This document shows positions 23,371 to 36,058 of a stretch of DNA of 64,000 bases, in pieces (position 1 is the stretch's first letter; each line of letters starts with the position of its first letter). This DNA comes from Callorhinus ursinus. Taxonomy: Eukaryota > Chordata > Mammalia > Carnivora > Otariidae. The position numbers and the translations under genes were made by a program. The stretch spans positions 13,909,338-13,973,337 of the forward strand of contig NW_020313285.1 of NCBI RefSeq assembly GCF_003265705.1, written 5' to 3'. The notes beneath the pieces are model-generated. The model was not told where the DNA came from and made no database searches. It was given only the letters and a program-made list of their open reading frames with translations.

Positions 23371-25499
23371 ACATCATATTTCATATCTCTGAAATGGATT
23401 TACCTTGTTTTCTATCCTTACCTTACATTTTTACCAATACAAGAACTCAGACTGATTTTACTGAGCAAGTGTTTTAAACCTACTTGTATTTTTTTTGGAT
23501 TGCTTGAGTAATAAAATAAATAAAAGCATGCAAATCCAATAGAAAGTTATTTTACTGACTCAACTGTGTTTAAGTGTGTGTGTGTGTAAATGTACCTTTA
23601 AACTGATTTCCTTAAATTTAATCAAAACATTAATTTGTGCATAATGCCACTAATTTTCAGTGATTGGATTTGGGTGTAGAGATTGGGGAAAAGGTTTGTA
23701 TCTGAAGCTAAGAATGCTTATTATAGAAACTTCTGCGTATTAAGCAAGCATGCAACCTTTCAGGCAGCAACAATTTTGTGTTTCAGCTTAGACTAAACTT
23801 CCCAAGGAATTGCATTAAATGGAATTGTTCTATGGGAAGACAACACTCTGTGATATAAAACAGCCCTCAACAATTTACTAAATTGCTTTTTCATTAAGCC
23901 ATATTTTTGAAAGTATAAATGATCAATTTGAGCATTTCTCCTCAGCATAATATACACATGACAAAATCAAGAAAATCTTGAATGACAATCCAATTAGTAT
24001 TCTGCTGAATAGTGCTATTAAAAAAACAGTAATCATACAAAGTCTACCCACAGGTACTGCTGTTAATAGTACTATTTATTATTTGTTGAGTCCTGACAGT
24101 GAACAGACACAGCCCCTGCCCTGGGGCTTATAATAGAACCGAGACAGCCAAGGGAATCTGAATAAACTAGGTCAGTTAGTGTGAAGCTTTGGGGCTTACG
24201 TCCATCTATAAATTTCTCTTTTCTCCTCGTTTCTCCCCCTTCATTCTTATAAAACACTGTATATAAAGTAAATATATTACTGTAACGTTTTTCGATTTCT
24301 CATGGTAGTTTACATTAAACAAGTCACATGTCAATTTATAATAAATCCTTTAATATCGTTTAAGTAGAGATCATTGAAAGTCCATGACAACTTTTCACAG
24401 AGAATTTGCAATTAAATCCATAAATATTTGTAATAAAATAAAAATATTTTAAGCACAAAAATTATGTTTTCTCTTTTTCAGAGAACAGAGAACTATTTTA
24501 GTTGGGTAACAAAAAGCAGGAAAGAAGGAATTCAGACCTGTTACCTACACACTATTTATTCACAGCTGTTTGATGGCTTTGTTTTACCTGTTTTTCCATA
24601 TTGTATTTGAGCCTTTTTACAAGTGGGTTTTGTCCTAGAGCAAGGTTTCCTTAAAATTTTTTTTAAAAGGTTTTGAAGTAATCTTAAATACATGCATATG
24701 TATGTATATTGTGTATGTATACATAAATAAATCTCTTATTTAGGCATGTAAATATAGTATAGAATTACACATTGAAAGTTTGAAAATCATGAGTTTAATG
24801 TGATGATATAAATTAACTGTTTAGATGAACAGAAATACACTGTTGCCCTCATAGAAGAGAACACCACTATTTTTCAGAAAGCATTTTAGAATAAAAATCA
24901 AGATTGAGCACATATATGTATGCTTCTGAGATGCAAAGCCAGTTTATAATCTTTCTTGAATTTTTTTAAGTTTATTATCCTGAGATAACATTTGAAAGGC
25001 TTTCCAGAAACAGGAAGACGTAAGTTTCTGGTTCTAATTTAAATAGTCATATGATATGTGACCTTAATGTAGTAAGAGGTATTCCAGCCAGGGTAGTTTC
25101 TTCTACAGATCAAGTGTATTTTTGTTAAATTGTAAAAAATTTAAAACAAATGTCTCCCAAGCTGAAAAAGAAAAAAACCTCAAGGGCATCATCAGTCATA
25201 GGTTTAAAACACATGCCCAAATAATTAACAGCTAAGTCATAGTAAAAAAAACCAAACCAAAACAAAACGAAAAAAAGAGCTTTTCCTGAACAATTTGTGG
25301 TATTTAATATTTAAAGTCTTCTCTTAGAAGGCAGTTATTCTAGAATGACTGATTTTCTCTTTGCACTTGTACTCAATAAACATTAATGAGTCAATGAGGT
25401 AAAAGTAGAAATAAAACAGAGAAGCACTAAGTACTTGTAATTTTTTTCCTTTATACATCCTAAGGTTGTAGGGAATTAAGTGGAAAACATCATGAAATG
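23371..25499. other. Intergenic, nothing assigned
   Basis: AT-rich, with a small (GT)8 at about 23573-23588. No gene, RNA or clear repeat recognised. Confidence 0.5.
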
Positions 25500-26330
25500 T
25501 TTCTCTCTCTATAGCTCTACTATGCTTTACGTACATTCACCCGTCTTTGATGTGAGATCAAGAGTCTGTTGCATGTTCTGCCATTCCTTCCTGCATATCA
25601 ATATACACCCACCGAATATCAGAGGAAGTGCTATACACATTGCACTCTGACTTTTTAAAGTTTTTATAATATGCTCTATACTTTTTTCCATATCAGTAGA
25701 AAAGAAATAAATGCTTTTAAAAAGTGAGAATTTTCCATAGTAAGATGTGCAGTATTCAATCATTTACCTAACAACGAACATAGAGGCTTTCATTCAATTC
25801 CGTGCCACTCTGAGCACTGGAGCCATAAACTTTGTGTGACGTCCTTAGGGGCCTGGGCTTCTTTCTCTCCAAGACACATTTCTTCAAGTGGGATCGCTGG
25901 ATCAACAGAATGTGTTATTTTAAATGTTGCTATAGATGACCAGTACCATTTCCAAAGAGGGCTTAGCACCCCAGGGTCTCTGAAGCAAGGTAACACTGTT
26001 CCCACCTGTCACATTTCACCTGCACTGACTCTTACCACTTTTTTTTTATTTGGGGGGATTAAAAAAAAATCACAACAGGATCTTTTTGTAATAATCTGCA
26101 CTACTCACCCTAATGGTGAAGCTGAGCGACTTCTCACTCTGATTGTTTCTCAATTGTTTTCTCTTCTTTCCTCAATGACTTACTCTGTCCTTTACCCATT
26201 TTTCTTCCTGACTGCCGGTGTTCTTTTAAAATTAATTTATAGGAGTTCTTTTTATATTAGGAATATTAGCCCTTGGTCTTATTCACTTTTGACTTTATAA
26301 AATATATTTTATAGTATACACATTGTCTGT
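25500..26330 (-). mobile_element. Ancient L1M remnant (antisense)
   Basis: The reverse complement of old L1 3' sequence: 'TTCTTCAAGTGGGATCGCTGG', 'ACCAGTACCATTTCCAAAGAGG', 'TTTATAGGAGTTCTTTTTATATTAGG'. Orientation is clear, boundaries are vague. The 154-codon plus-strand frame at 25836-26300 is a by-product of this relic. Confidence 0.6.
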
Positions 26331-26559
26331 CAAATAATTGAAGTCAAATGTTTTTCTTTTTCTTGATCATTTTTACCCTTTCTACATTGTTTCAAAGGCT
26401 TCCCCAGCCAAAGATTATTCAAATATGAGTGATGGTTTTGCCACTGGCATATCAGACAATCAGCAGTAGTAGAAGCTGGATAAACCTTCATGAGGGAAAT
26501 AGATGCTGCAAGTTGATGAAGAGTTCCATACAAGCCACCAGTGCTTCTAAGTGATGCGG

Positions 26560-26912
26560 TTATTGATCAGCCATGTGTATGGGGAGAAAAAGGTGGCTGA
26601 CTGATGTCATCAGAGAGGGCTGTTTTGTAGAATCCGGGAATGAGCCCCTCTTTCACAGAGTGGAGCTTTGGGGAGCATTCACACCAGACACATGTCTTCC
26701 AGTCCAGAAAGTTCTTGAACTTCCACTTGAAGAAGTACATACCCATCATTCTGACACAGGCTACTTTCTTACCATTCCCTTCATCAGATTTCTTCCTAGT
26801 TTCTTACAACCTTGGCAAACCATTAACCCCTGTTCATTAAGTAGTATAGAAACTTTATGCCATGCCTCTTTCCAGCTTGCTAGACAAAAAAAAAAAAAAA
26901 AAAAAAAAAAAA
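26560..26912 (+). other. Sequence ending in a 27-A tract, possible retrocopy
   Basis: About 350 bases of average composition end in an uninterrupted A27 (26886-26912), which looks like a poly(A) tail. No AATAAA is placed just before it, no TSD was found and neither frame (26573-26923, 26640-26840) is recognised, so an ordinary poly(A) expansion is equally likely. Confidence 0.2.
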
Positions 26913-27515
26913 GTGCTGCTTGAAATGCAGCCTGCTGTCCTTCAGGGTGACTCCAGAATGGAGACGTACCATGCCACAATCCACTTGGGGTTGGTGCCAG
27001 CAAAGGGCACAGAGAAACCTGTGAATCGGGGCTGAGTTTATTCCTCTTTAGTTACCAACTGCTCTTTGAAAATTTCCCAGAAACAACAGATAAGGTTTTT
27101 GGAAAGGACTTCAATGAGGTGAACAAAGGTGCTCATCTTCTGAGAGAATCATTTACGAAAATGGGACTGTGAGCATCAGCTTGCATGCAGTCCTGTACGT
27201 GCAAGTTCTCTTTGCTGAGCATTTCTAGACAAGTTGAACTAGATTCCTTTCTCCCTTCTTCCCTCCCTCACTTCCTTCTTCCTTTCTTCCATCCACCAGC
27301 AAGAATTTACTAAACAACTATTATATGTCTGGTATTATTCCATAATCTAGGGGATATTGGTGAGCAAGACAGGCCAGTCCCTTGCTTTGTGGTGTTAATG
27401 TTCCAGTAGAACAGAATAGCACTTAATTCGTGATGGGCAGTTCGGTTTATCTTGCCATTTCGTAGTCAGGTATATTCAGCCTTAGTCATGGCCTAAATAG
27501 AAAGCCAAGGGTTTT
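26913..27515. other. Intergenic, old repeat trace
   Basis: A CCTT-rich patch at 27245-27290 is followed by an old 'TATATGTCTGGTATTATTCC...GGTGAGCAAGACAGG' repeat (27290-27420), family not assigned. Confidence 0.4.
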
Positions 27516-27733
27516 GTTTGTTTGTTTTTTTAAAGATTTATTTGTTTGAGAGAGAGAGCAGGGTGGGGGAGAGGCACAGAGGGGAGGGCCAGAGGGAGAT
27601 GGACAGAGAAATTTAAGCAGACTCCATGCTGAATGCAGAGCCCTATGCCGGGCTTGATCTCATGACCCTGAGATCATGACCCCAGCCAAAACCAAGAGTT
27701 CGTCGCTTAACCGACTGTACCACCCAGGAGCCA
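27516..27733 (-). mobile_element. Can-SINE, older subtype
   Basis: T-tail, GAGAGAGAGAGCAGGG body with AGGCACAGAGGGGAGGGCC, and head ending CCACCCAGGAGCCA. The TSD is imperfect (AAAGCCAAGGGTTTT / ACAGCCAAGAGTTTT). Confidence 0.9.
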
Positions 27734-28849
27734 CAGCCAAGAGTTTTTTTTTATAGAAGGGAATAATTATTTGCAGAAGAGGACTTGACAATGCTCCAGA
27801 TTCATAAGGGCTTCCATTTTGATTTCCTAATCATGGCTTGCTACCACTCCATACAAGGATGAGATAATACACACGTGCCTGGGTGTCTTATCTTAATTTC
27901 CTGGGTTTATAGCGTAGAGAGGCAGAGTTATTTGCACCAGAACAAGACCAACTGTAGAAACTTTGATTGCTCTGAAGTATATTCAAACTATGTCATCCTT
28001 TGGATCAACTAGTAAATAGGTTGGAAAAGCAAACTCAAAGGAGGTGTATGTTTTCTCCAAAATCCAAAGAACCCACAAAATGTTTTTCTTATTGGTGGGG
28101 TACAAGGTACAGCAAAATAATTCTTTACTTTGAAAGGGAGATCCTGACATGCCCCAAATTGCTGGACTCCCAGGAACTTAACAGAGGTGATAGGCCCTTA
28201 ACCTCCTACACTTTAATATACGTGCTTTCTGTCCAGACCAGCTACGTCATGCTCTCTGTGTTCTATCAGCATCATTACTAATTTAAGGAAAAACATTATG
28301 TCACTTGGAGGAATAAAAAGTTTCAGGTCCCTGTGGACCAAATTACAGAAAACATTAGCAGGTAGACATAATCCAGGAGGAATTTGTACTTTGATCTCTT
28401 TAAAACAAATTGTTTCCATTGCTTTACATTAATATGGATAAAGAAAAAAATATGACCAAATCAGTAGCTGCTTATTAATTATCAGAGACTATATTTATTT
28501 GCCTAAGTAAAAAGGCCACATCTAAAATTGCAGCTAAAATTAATTAAATATGCAATGGTCATTTATTTTCCAGAGCCCATCTGTCATCTTCTTGGGTGAG
28601 CTAAATAAGAATATGGGGAAAAAAAGTCCACCAACTTTGCATCTTCTAAGTCTTTGATAGAGGCACTAATCCCTATAGTTGGACAATAATTCAGGATTAT
28701 TTTGATTCATAATTTGGGTTTGGAGGAGGGTTCCAGTGGTTTCCATTTGGTATCTTATCACAGTAGCCCTTACCCTGTGTGATAGGAAACTAATGTGGGA
28801 ATTCTGCCAGTTCTCAGTATTTCCATTCCTAGTACATATTCAGCAAGTG
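27734..28849. other. Intergenic, nothing assigned
   Basis: The frame at 28000-28281 lacks any recognised domain. No RNA gene seen. Confidence 0.45.
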
Positions 28850-29190
28850 GAGGATAAAACACAGCATTGTGACAGAGGTTGCTAGGCTGCAATATTGCCT
28901 ACCCTCCCTTGCGTGTAGAGATGATCCTATAATCAGATTTTGCCAAAAAAATGTAAACAGGCATGATGTGTACCACTGCTGAGTTTTTTACTGGTAACAT
29001 GTCTGCCTCTTCATGTGCCCTCCCCTTCATAGGTGGGGTACAAGCAACAAGGGTATGGGACATGAAGAGCCCTAGGAGAGAAGGACCCTGGGTCCTAAAG
29101 TATAAGGAACACCTGCCCAGACTTTTACAAAAGAGAGAAATATTTCTATTGTGTTTTAGCCATTATATATTGAGAAGTATATTTGTTACA
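28850..29190 (+). repeat. Ancient LTR-like repeat, family not assigned
   Basis: Ends with 'TTTCTATTGTGTTTTAGCCATTATATATTGAG' followed by GTTACA, an arrangement typical of the 3' end of old mammalian LTRs. The 5' limit is uncertain. Confidence 0.4.
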
Positions 29191-29394
29191 CTGTCCTGAA
29201 GCATGATATATATTTACATATCATATTTTTGAGAGTTACCGTAGTCTAACACAGTGTGAATTCAGGATTTCACTGGGCCTCTTGTAAGCAGACTCTGGTT
29301 GAAATTCATTTGTGACTTTCAGAAGCCCAAACACTAACAAGTAAATTGCAGTGGATGTTGGGTCATCAGTTATTAGTGGGGTTTTTGTTTGTTT

Positions 29395-29602
29395 ATTTTT
29401 TTAAAGATTTTATTTATTTAAGAGAGAGAGAGCAAGAAAGAGAGAGTGAGAGCGTGCATGAGCAGGGGAAGGGGCAGAGAGAGAGGGACAAGCAGACTCC
29501 CCACTGAGCAGGGAGCCCATTACAGGACTCGATCCCAAGACCCCAACATCATGACCTGAGCCAAAGGCAGACGCTTAATGGACTGAACCACCCAGGCGCC
29601 CC
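29395..29602 (-). mobile_element. Can-SINE with TSD
   Basis: T-tail, AAGAGAGAGAGAGCAAG body, head ending AACCACCCAGGCGCCC. Imperfect flanking repeats around CAGTTATTAGTGGGGTTTT / CAGGTATTAGAGTTTT. Confidence 0.92.
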
Positions 29603-29972
29603 CAGGTATTAGAGTTTTGTTAGAATTAGTGTCCAACAATAAGACTCAAAAGATCTGGGCATATTCTATTTCTCTAAGCAAAGTAATCTTAGTAAATATT
29701 TACAAGTTCTTTTCAGGCAGGCAAAATGGAAGCTCAGTTTATAGACGAAGTCAGCATAGGTCTTCTCAGGGGTGTCCAGGCTTCCCTTCATTCAAAGGAC
29801 TGGGGCTATGTACTGAGCCAGGTATAGGAATTTGGTAAGAAGACCATGATCCTCTGTCATAATGGATTTTTAGACATAGTGGATATTTTTGTTTGTTCAT
29901 TCTATTTTGTTTTTAAACATAAATCAAGCAGGATTTAGTAAGCAGCCCACCCCTTTCCCTTCTAATAATTCT

Positions 29973-30168
29973 TTTCTTTTTTTAAGATTTTATTTATTTA
30001 TTTGACAGAGACACAGCGAGAGCAGGAACACAAGCAGGGGGGGGTGGGGGAGGGAGAAGCAGGCTTCCCGCAGAGCAGGGAGCCCGATGCGGGGCTCCAT
30101 CCCAGGACCCTGGGATCATGACCTGAGTCGAAGGCAGACGCTTAACGACTGAGCCACCCAGACGCCCC
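29973..30168 (-). mobile_element. Can-SINE, arctoid type, perfect 17-bp TSD
   Basis: Full-length, body 'GACAGAGACACAGCGAGAGCAGGAACACAAGC'. The direct repeat TCCCTTCTAATAATTCT is identical on both sides (29956-29972 and 30169-30185), marking a relatively recent insertion. Confidence 0.97.
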
Positions 30169-30185
30169 TCCCTTCTAATAATTCT

Positions 30186-31568
30186 ATGATAAATTAGACA
30201 TCACCAAAATCTCTGTGGGCCAGGGCATTTAGATTATATCGCTAGTAACCAGAGGCTGGCCCCTGACATTAGGATCCACTCTGTCACCCAAGGTCCGAGT
30301 TGCCCTATTAGGGTCAGAGAGACCATTTCCCCGGCAGCCCACAATAGAATTTGCAGCTTTGGAGAACAGTCACTAATGTATTTTCAGAGATGATGATAGT
30401 CCTCTCATCGATTTGTTTTTCAAGGCCTTGGAGAAAGGAGCAGCTTCTAGGCCTTTGGGGAGCGGGGACAGGGGGCACACAACTCACTTGATCAATTTCC
30501 TCCTGTGTTCTAATCTCCTGCCCTTAGGATTTCTTCTTCCTAGCAAACCAAGGAAGTTCTAGAATGGATAGAGGTTAGACACTCTTTCAGTCCACTCATA
30601 GGCCTGGAATTCAGCAAGTGTTTTGTGCCAAGAATTTTGGAATTTGGGTTGTTCACTGACCTTGTATAGGACTGTTAGAAGCAGGTACCCACCCCTACAA
30701 CCCCCCACCCCCTGCCACCCACCGCCACTTCTTAAATTCCATACAGTAAATATACAGTTGCAGAAAATTGTGATCTTAGTGCACAGTTCATTCCAGTAGA
30801 CCAGAGACAATAGTTTAAAGAAAACTTTGTCACTGTGTACCATGGACTGACAGATTCCTACTGATGAATACCTACAGAATGTTCATTGCCTCCAACCCCA
30901 GCTATGCACAACTCCCTAGGTTTTTCTGAGGTTGTTTGGACTGCACCCTACTCCGTGACAACAATTTCAGTTACGGTTCTTGCTTGTAGCAACAGAACTG
31001 GATTCTGGTTAGCTTTAGCAGAAAAGAGTTTAATAAAATCATGTCCTTGTGTAGCTTAATGGATGGGAAGGCTAGAAAACCAAGCTCCGAAAGCAGGCAG
31101 AAACCCCAGGAAGTTGGGCAGTGTCATTATAGCCAAGGCCCAACCTCTGGAAAAGCGGGGTGGGATGCTTGTGCAGCTGGCTCGGGACACTGAACAAAGT
31201 ATCGGCGGGACCACCACCGTAGCTACTGGTCACTGCTGTTGAAAGGAATTCCTAACTGCTTTCCTTTGCTTTGTGCTACTTGTTCCAGTTCTCCAGCTAT
31301 GAGCATTCAATTAGCTAGACCCTAGGTCATGAGCCTGCTCCCCAGTGGATAAGGAGAATGAGAACCTGGACTTTTGGGCTACTTCAGGGGGAACTGATGC
31401 CCTCCCATCCCAGCATGTTCTCAACAGGGGGATTCCCATGACAAAGTGAAGGGAGGTCAAATGATGGGCAGCCAAAACCTCAACAAAGGAAATGTCCCTC
31501 ACAGCCCACTAATATGAAATTCTACTTTTATTTAGATCACTAGTCGACAACTGGAGGATTTTTCTAAG
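30186..31568. other. Intergenic, nothing assigned
   Basis: No gene or repeat recognised. A C-rich G4-type motif on the minus strand lies at 30688-30720. Confidence 0.45.
30688..30720 (-). promoter_or_regulatory. Minus-strand G-quadruplex-type motif
   Basis: C runs of 3, 4, 6, 5 and 3 with short loops (A, TACAA, A, TGCCA), so the minus strand satisfies the G-quadruplex rule. No gene context supports a role. Confidence 0.45.
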
Positions 31569-31569
31569 G

Positions 31570-31601
<32 letters not shown>
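31569..31601 (+). repeat. (TTTTG)n microsatellite
   Basis: Five GTTTT units followed by T7. Confidence 0.9.
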
Positions 31602-31992
31602 TGGCTAAGAGTCCTTTCTGTCTCAGAATAATTCTGTAAACTTTCAACGGCACAGAAACTTGCCACGTCACATGTAAGTGGTATATGTAGAAGCCTAAAG
31701 TATGGTCTTCGGGGTTGATGAAGCTGAAGAACTTGATTCTAGTGGACTTTACTATTTTGAGGATTGAGGAGTCCCATTTTTAGATTTAATCTTGGCCTCG
31801 GTTACTATTAAAAAAAAACCTTAAAATATTTGTTTAGGTAGAATCAATTCCTGTGTTGAGTTTTGTTTAAACTCCAGATAAACCTGAGACACTTCATGCC
31901 ATCATGTCGTAGTCACAAATAAAATGCAAGTCCCATATTCACACTCCTCCAAAAGAATAGCAATAAAATATTTATTTAAAATGCTGTGAATT
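31602..31992. other. Intergenic, nothing assigned
   Basis: AT-rich sequence between a microsatellite and an L1 insertion. Confidence 0.45.
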
Positions 31993-31993
31993 T

Positions 31994-32430
31994 CAATGGA
32001 ATATTATTCAGCCAACAGAAAGGATGAATATCCACCATTTACACTGACATGGATGGAACTGCAGGGGATTATGCTAAGTGAGGTAAGTCAAGCAGAGAAA
32101 GACAATTTTCATATGGTTTCACTCTTAGGTGGAACATAAGCAATAGCACAGAGGACCATAGGGGAAGGGAGGGAAATCTGAAGGGGGAGAAACCAGAGAG
32201 GGAGACGAACCATGCATGAGAGACTATGGACCCCGGGAAACAAACTGAGGGTTTCAGAGGGGAGGGGGTTCGGGGGATGGGGTAACAGGGTGATGGGTAC
32301 TAAGGAGGGCACATGTTGTGATGAGCAGTGGGTATTATATGCAACTAATGAATCATTGAACACTACATCAAAAACTAATGATATACTACACAGTGGCTAA
32401 CTGAACATAAATAAATAAATATAAAAAAAT
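31994..32430 (+). mobile_element. 5'-truncated L1, sense
   Basis: Starts in the end of ORF2 ('GGAATATTATTCAGCCAACAGA'), runs through the 3' UTR ('GAGACTATGGACCCCGGGAAACAAACTGAGGG', 'TGATGGGTACTAAGGAGGGCAC') to an AATAAATAAATATAAAAAAA tail. AAAATGCTGT flanks both sides as a TSD. Confidence 0.92.
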
Positions 32431-33049
32431 AAAATGCTGTAAAGTTCATATAACACATAACAAAAACTTATAATAATCTTCTTCATTTATCTATCTTTCT
32501 AAAGCGCATTCATCACAGCATAGAAATTGCCGCTGTAACACTTTGTTTCACTTTATCCAAAAGTTCAATGAAACTCTCAAAACTAGTTTTCATAGGATCC
32601 TTTCTTTCTAATTACCCCTTCCTTCCCAGATATGTTATTTTTTCTAATATAAAAGTTCTTTGCACTACATGAATTTGAAAGATAGGCTTTCATCCTATTA
32701 ACCAACTGCTTGGCCCATGTGCTGAACAGAAGGAATTTAGCTTGTCTCTTAGAAGGCGAGAGAGGGAGAAAGCTATGTTTATTTATATTTTTTAATTTTG
32801 TCTGTCATATAGTATTATACTGACTTGTCAATATGTTTTTGTTTTATAATAGTCTGAGGGGCACGCAGTGATTATTCATAGAAAGCAGAATTGTGGGGCA
32901 GTTCAAGGGATTTGGGCCAAGTCAGATATTGAAAAGACAGTCACAAATAAATGCTAGATCAGGGATGACTATGAACAGGAAGTCAAGTCCTACTATGGCA
33001 GAGCGCAATGAGACCTCACTGGTACTTAGGATGCTTGCAGAAGAGAAGA
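32431..33049. other. Intergenic, nothing assigned
   Basis: AT-rich; no recognised feature. Confidence 0.45.
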
Positions 33050-33600
33050 GGAGAGCTATGTGTCAAGAATAAGCAGGAGCTACCTGAGCTAATGCCCAGG
33101 ATGAGAAAGCATATGTTTCAGGCAGAGGGAACAGCAGTGCTGTCTTGAGACTGGAGAAATCACAGTATGTTTTAAGAATTTAGGGAGATCAAAATGAGAA
33201 GAGTAGAATGGGATGGAACAGAAGATATGAAAGGACTCAACATGACCCAAGCATTTAGGTTATGTTAAGGATGTTGAATTTTGTTCTGTGAACAATGGAA
33301 AACCACTGAAGGATTTCATTCCAAGGGTATCATTTTCATTTGAAATCACCGCTCTGTTGGCGGGCTAAAGGCAGGATTGTGGTGGAGACAAGTTGAACAC
33401 TAGATAGGCACCTTGGGATTTATGATGTTTCCAAGGAGAGACGGCTGCATCAGGTTAGGACTAGAAGTGCTAGAGAGAGTAAATGCATTTAAGGGCTACT
33501 TAAAGAAAAAAATGCCATGACCTAATGACTGATGGGATGTTGGTGATAAAGGAGATAGGTCAAGGATGGCTTCTTGGGCTCATGGTTGGAGTATCTGGGT
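33050..33600 (+). repeat. Ancient interspersed repeat, family not assigned
   Basis: Shows the widely dispersed tract 'GTTTCAGGCAGAGGGAACAGC' ... 'TTGAATTTTGTTCTGTGAACAATGG' ... AAAACCACTGAAGGATTT. A related stretch is suspected at 49195-49600. It is non-coding. Confidence 0.45.
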
Positions 33601-33734
33601 GGATGGATGGTGGTAGCTCTTACTTACCTGGGGAACCCTGGAGGAAAATCCATATTTGCTATTCATATACTCATTGATACCTAAAGTTGAAGCATTGGGA
33701 ATGTCACATATTCATCTGAAGTCTTTCCTTACAT

Positions 33735-34985
33735 AGGTTTGTTGAGTTATAATTCACATACAATAAATTTCACTGATGTTAAGGGTACAGTTGGAAAAAG
33801 TTTTGAAACACACAGTTGTGTAACCAGTATAATCATGATACAGACTATTTCTGTCACCCAAGAAAGTTCCTCATTCTCCTTTATCCTCTGTGCCCCCAGG
33901 CAGCCCTGGCAGCTGGGACTGATAGCCTATCTATCACTTTAGTTTTTTCTTTTGTAGACTTTCACATAACTTTCACTTAGAATAATGCTTTTGAGATTCA
34001 TCCACCTCATTACATATAATTACATGAAGTTTGTTTCCTTCTTTTGCTAAGTGAAATTCCACTGCAAGCGTACAGGGAAATTGTTTATCCTTTCACCACT
34101 TCATGGACGTATGGGTTGCTTCCAGTTTGGGGCAATTACGAATAAAGCTGGTATGAAAATGCCAGTAGTCCTTTGGATATACACATATCTATTTGTCTTA
34201 GTAAGTATCTAGGACTGAGTTGCTGGGTTGTATGGTAAATAATAATTTAGGAAACATAAGAATCTGTCAAGCTTTTTTCCCAAAATGGCTATACCATTTT
34301 GCATTTATATAAGTAATGCGTGAGAGTTCCAGTCATTCCACATCTTAGCAAACAATTGGTATTATGAATAGTTTAAATATTCTCCAATCTAATGAGTGTG
34401 TAGCATTATCTGTTGATGGTTTTAATTTGGACCTAATGTTTATTTCTATAATCACTAATGGTGTTAGATATCCATATGTGAAAATATGAACCCTTTCTCA
34501 CCTTATCTACCAAAATTATGTAAAAATGGGTTGCATTTACATTTAGGTAAATGTAAGAGGAAAGCTTTTAAAACTTCTAGAAGGGGTGCCTGGGTGGCTC
34601 AGTCGTTAAGTGTCTGCCTTTGGCTCAGGTCACGATCCCAGGGTCCTGGGATCAAGCCCCACATGGGACTCCCTGCTCCGCGGGAAGCCTGCTTCTCCCT
34701 CTCCCACTCCCCTTGTTTGTGTTGCCCCTCTCACTGTGCCTCTCTGCCAAATAAATAAATAAAATCTTAAAAAAATTAAAACTTCTGGAAGAAAATGTAG
34801 GAAAAAGAAACACTTGATATTGAGTTATGCAAAAATTTCCTAAATAGGAAACAAAAAGGATAAACCATAATGGATAAATGAATAAAGCAGACTTTACAGA
34901 AATTAAGTGTGTTTGCCTTCAAAATATATTGTTTAGCAAATAAAATGGCAAGCCACAAACTAGGAGAAAAGGTTTATAAAGTTTG
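33735..34985 (-). mobile_element. Old L1 with 5' inversion (twin priming), antisense 3' part
   Basis: 33735-34480 is antisense L1 in normal order ('ATAATTCACATACAATAAATTTC', 'GGTTGCTTCCAGTTTGGGGC', 'GAGTTGCTGGGTTGTATGG'). At about 34480 the sequence flips to the sense strand and runs through the ORF2 tract 'AAAACTTCTAGAAG...GAAAATGTAGG' to 'GGCAAGCCACAAACTAGGAG' at about 34965. The two arms are neighbours in the L1 map, as expected for a 5' inversion. A Can-SINE interrupts the inverted arm. Confidence 0.65.
34583..34775 (+). mobile_element. Can-SINE with TSD, nested in L1
   Basis: Head GGGGTGCCTGGGTGGCTCAG, arctoid body, AAATAAATAAATAAAATC tail. The TSD TTAAAACTTCTAGAA / TTAAAACTTCTGGAA (34568-34582 and 34776-34790) is L1 ORF2 sequence. 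Confidence 0.96.
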
Positions 34986-35191
34986 TATCTGCTCAAGGAT
35001 TCCCACTCTGCCACCTCCCTGTCCCATTTTGTATAGGTTTTGTTGAGAAATTTGCTGTCATTCTTATTCTTGTTTCTCTACATAATGTGTCATTCCTCTT
35101 CTGGCTGCTTTTCAGATTTTCTGTTTGTCTTTTGTCTTTAGCAATTTGATTAAGATATGCGTTGGCATAATTTTCATCATGTGCACACTGC

Positions 35192-35192
<1 letters not shown>

Positions 35193-35225
<33 letters not shown>
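35193..35225 (+). repeat. GT microsatellite
   Basis: A pure (GT)16-17 run. Confidence 0.95.
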
Positions 35226-35228
<3 letters not shown>

Positions 35229-35864
35229 CGGTCGTCGTTTCCAACAAATTTGAACAATTTTCAGCCTAATTTCTTCAAATAGTTTCTCTTCCCCTTCTAT
35301 TTCTTCTCTCCTATAACTGCAGTTCCTCATATGTTGGATCATTTGTTATCATTCCACAACTCACCAATGTTCAAGACATTTCTTCTTGTTTTTTGGTTTT
35401 GTGTTGTTCGTTTTGTCTCTGCTTCACTTGGGATAATTCCTATTGTTATGTCTTCAGGTTCACTAACCTTTCTCTCTGAGGGTCTTACCTGTTTTCAATC
35501 CAATTGGTGTGTTTTTTCATTTGAAATATTGTAGTTTTGATCTCTAGAATTTACAGTTGAGTCTTTTTTATGTCCCACCTCATCAGGTTCATGTTTTTCT
35601 CTATCTTCTCATGAAGTTACAGGATATCTTCATGGCTGCTTTCATGGTTTTGTTGGCTCATTCCATTATTTCTGTCATGCCTCATCTATTTTTATTAACT
35701 GACATTTTCCTCCTTGTGGGTAATATTTTTCTGCTTTTTGCATGCCTGTAATTTTATATGGTATGCCACAGGATGAGAGTTTTTCACCCTTGATGCTTAT
35801 TATTATTATTTCTTTAAATATGATGGATTTTGTTCTAGTAGCCTGTTAAGTTACTTGGAATCAG

Positions 35865-36058
35865 GGTGCCTGGGTGGCTCAGTTGGTTAAGCGACTGCCT
35901 TCAGCTCAGGTCATGATCCTGGAGTCCCGGGATCGAGTCCCGCATCAGGCTCCCTGCTCAGCAGGGAGTCTGCTTCTCCCTCTGACCTTCCTCCTTCTCA
36001 TGCTCTATCTCTACCATTCTCTCTCTCTCTCAATAAATAAATAAAAATCTTTAAAAAA
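35865..36058 (+). mobile_element. Can-SINE, near consensus, perfect TSD
   Basis: Head GGGTGCCTGGGTGGCTCAG, body CCCGCATCAGGCTCCCTGCT, tail CAATAAATAAATAAAAATC. The repeat AAGTTACTTGGAATCAG flanks it (35848-35864 and about 36059-36075). Confidence 0.96.

Noticed and set aside
25836..26300. 154-codon plus-strand frame with hydrophobic C-terminus
   Set aside because: It lies wholly in an antisense L1M relic and has no family resemblance.
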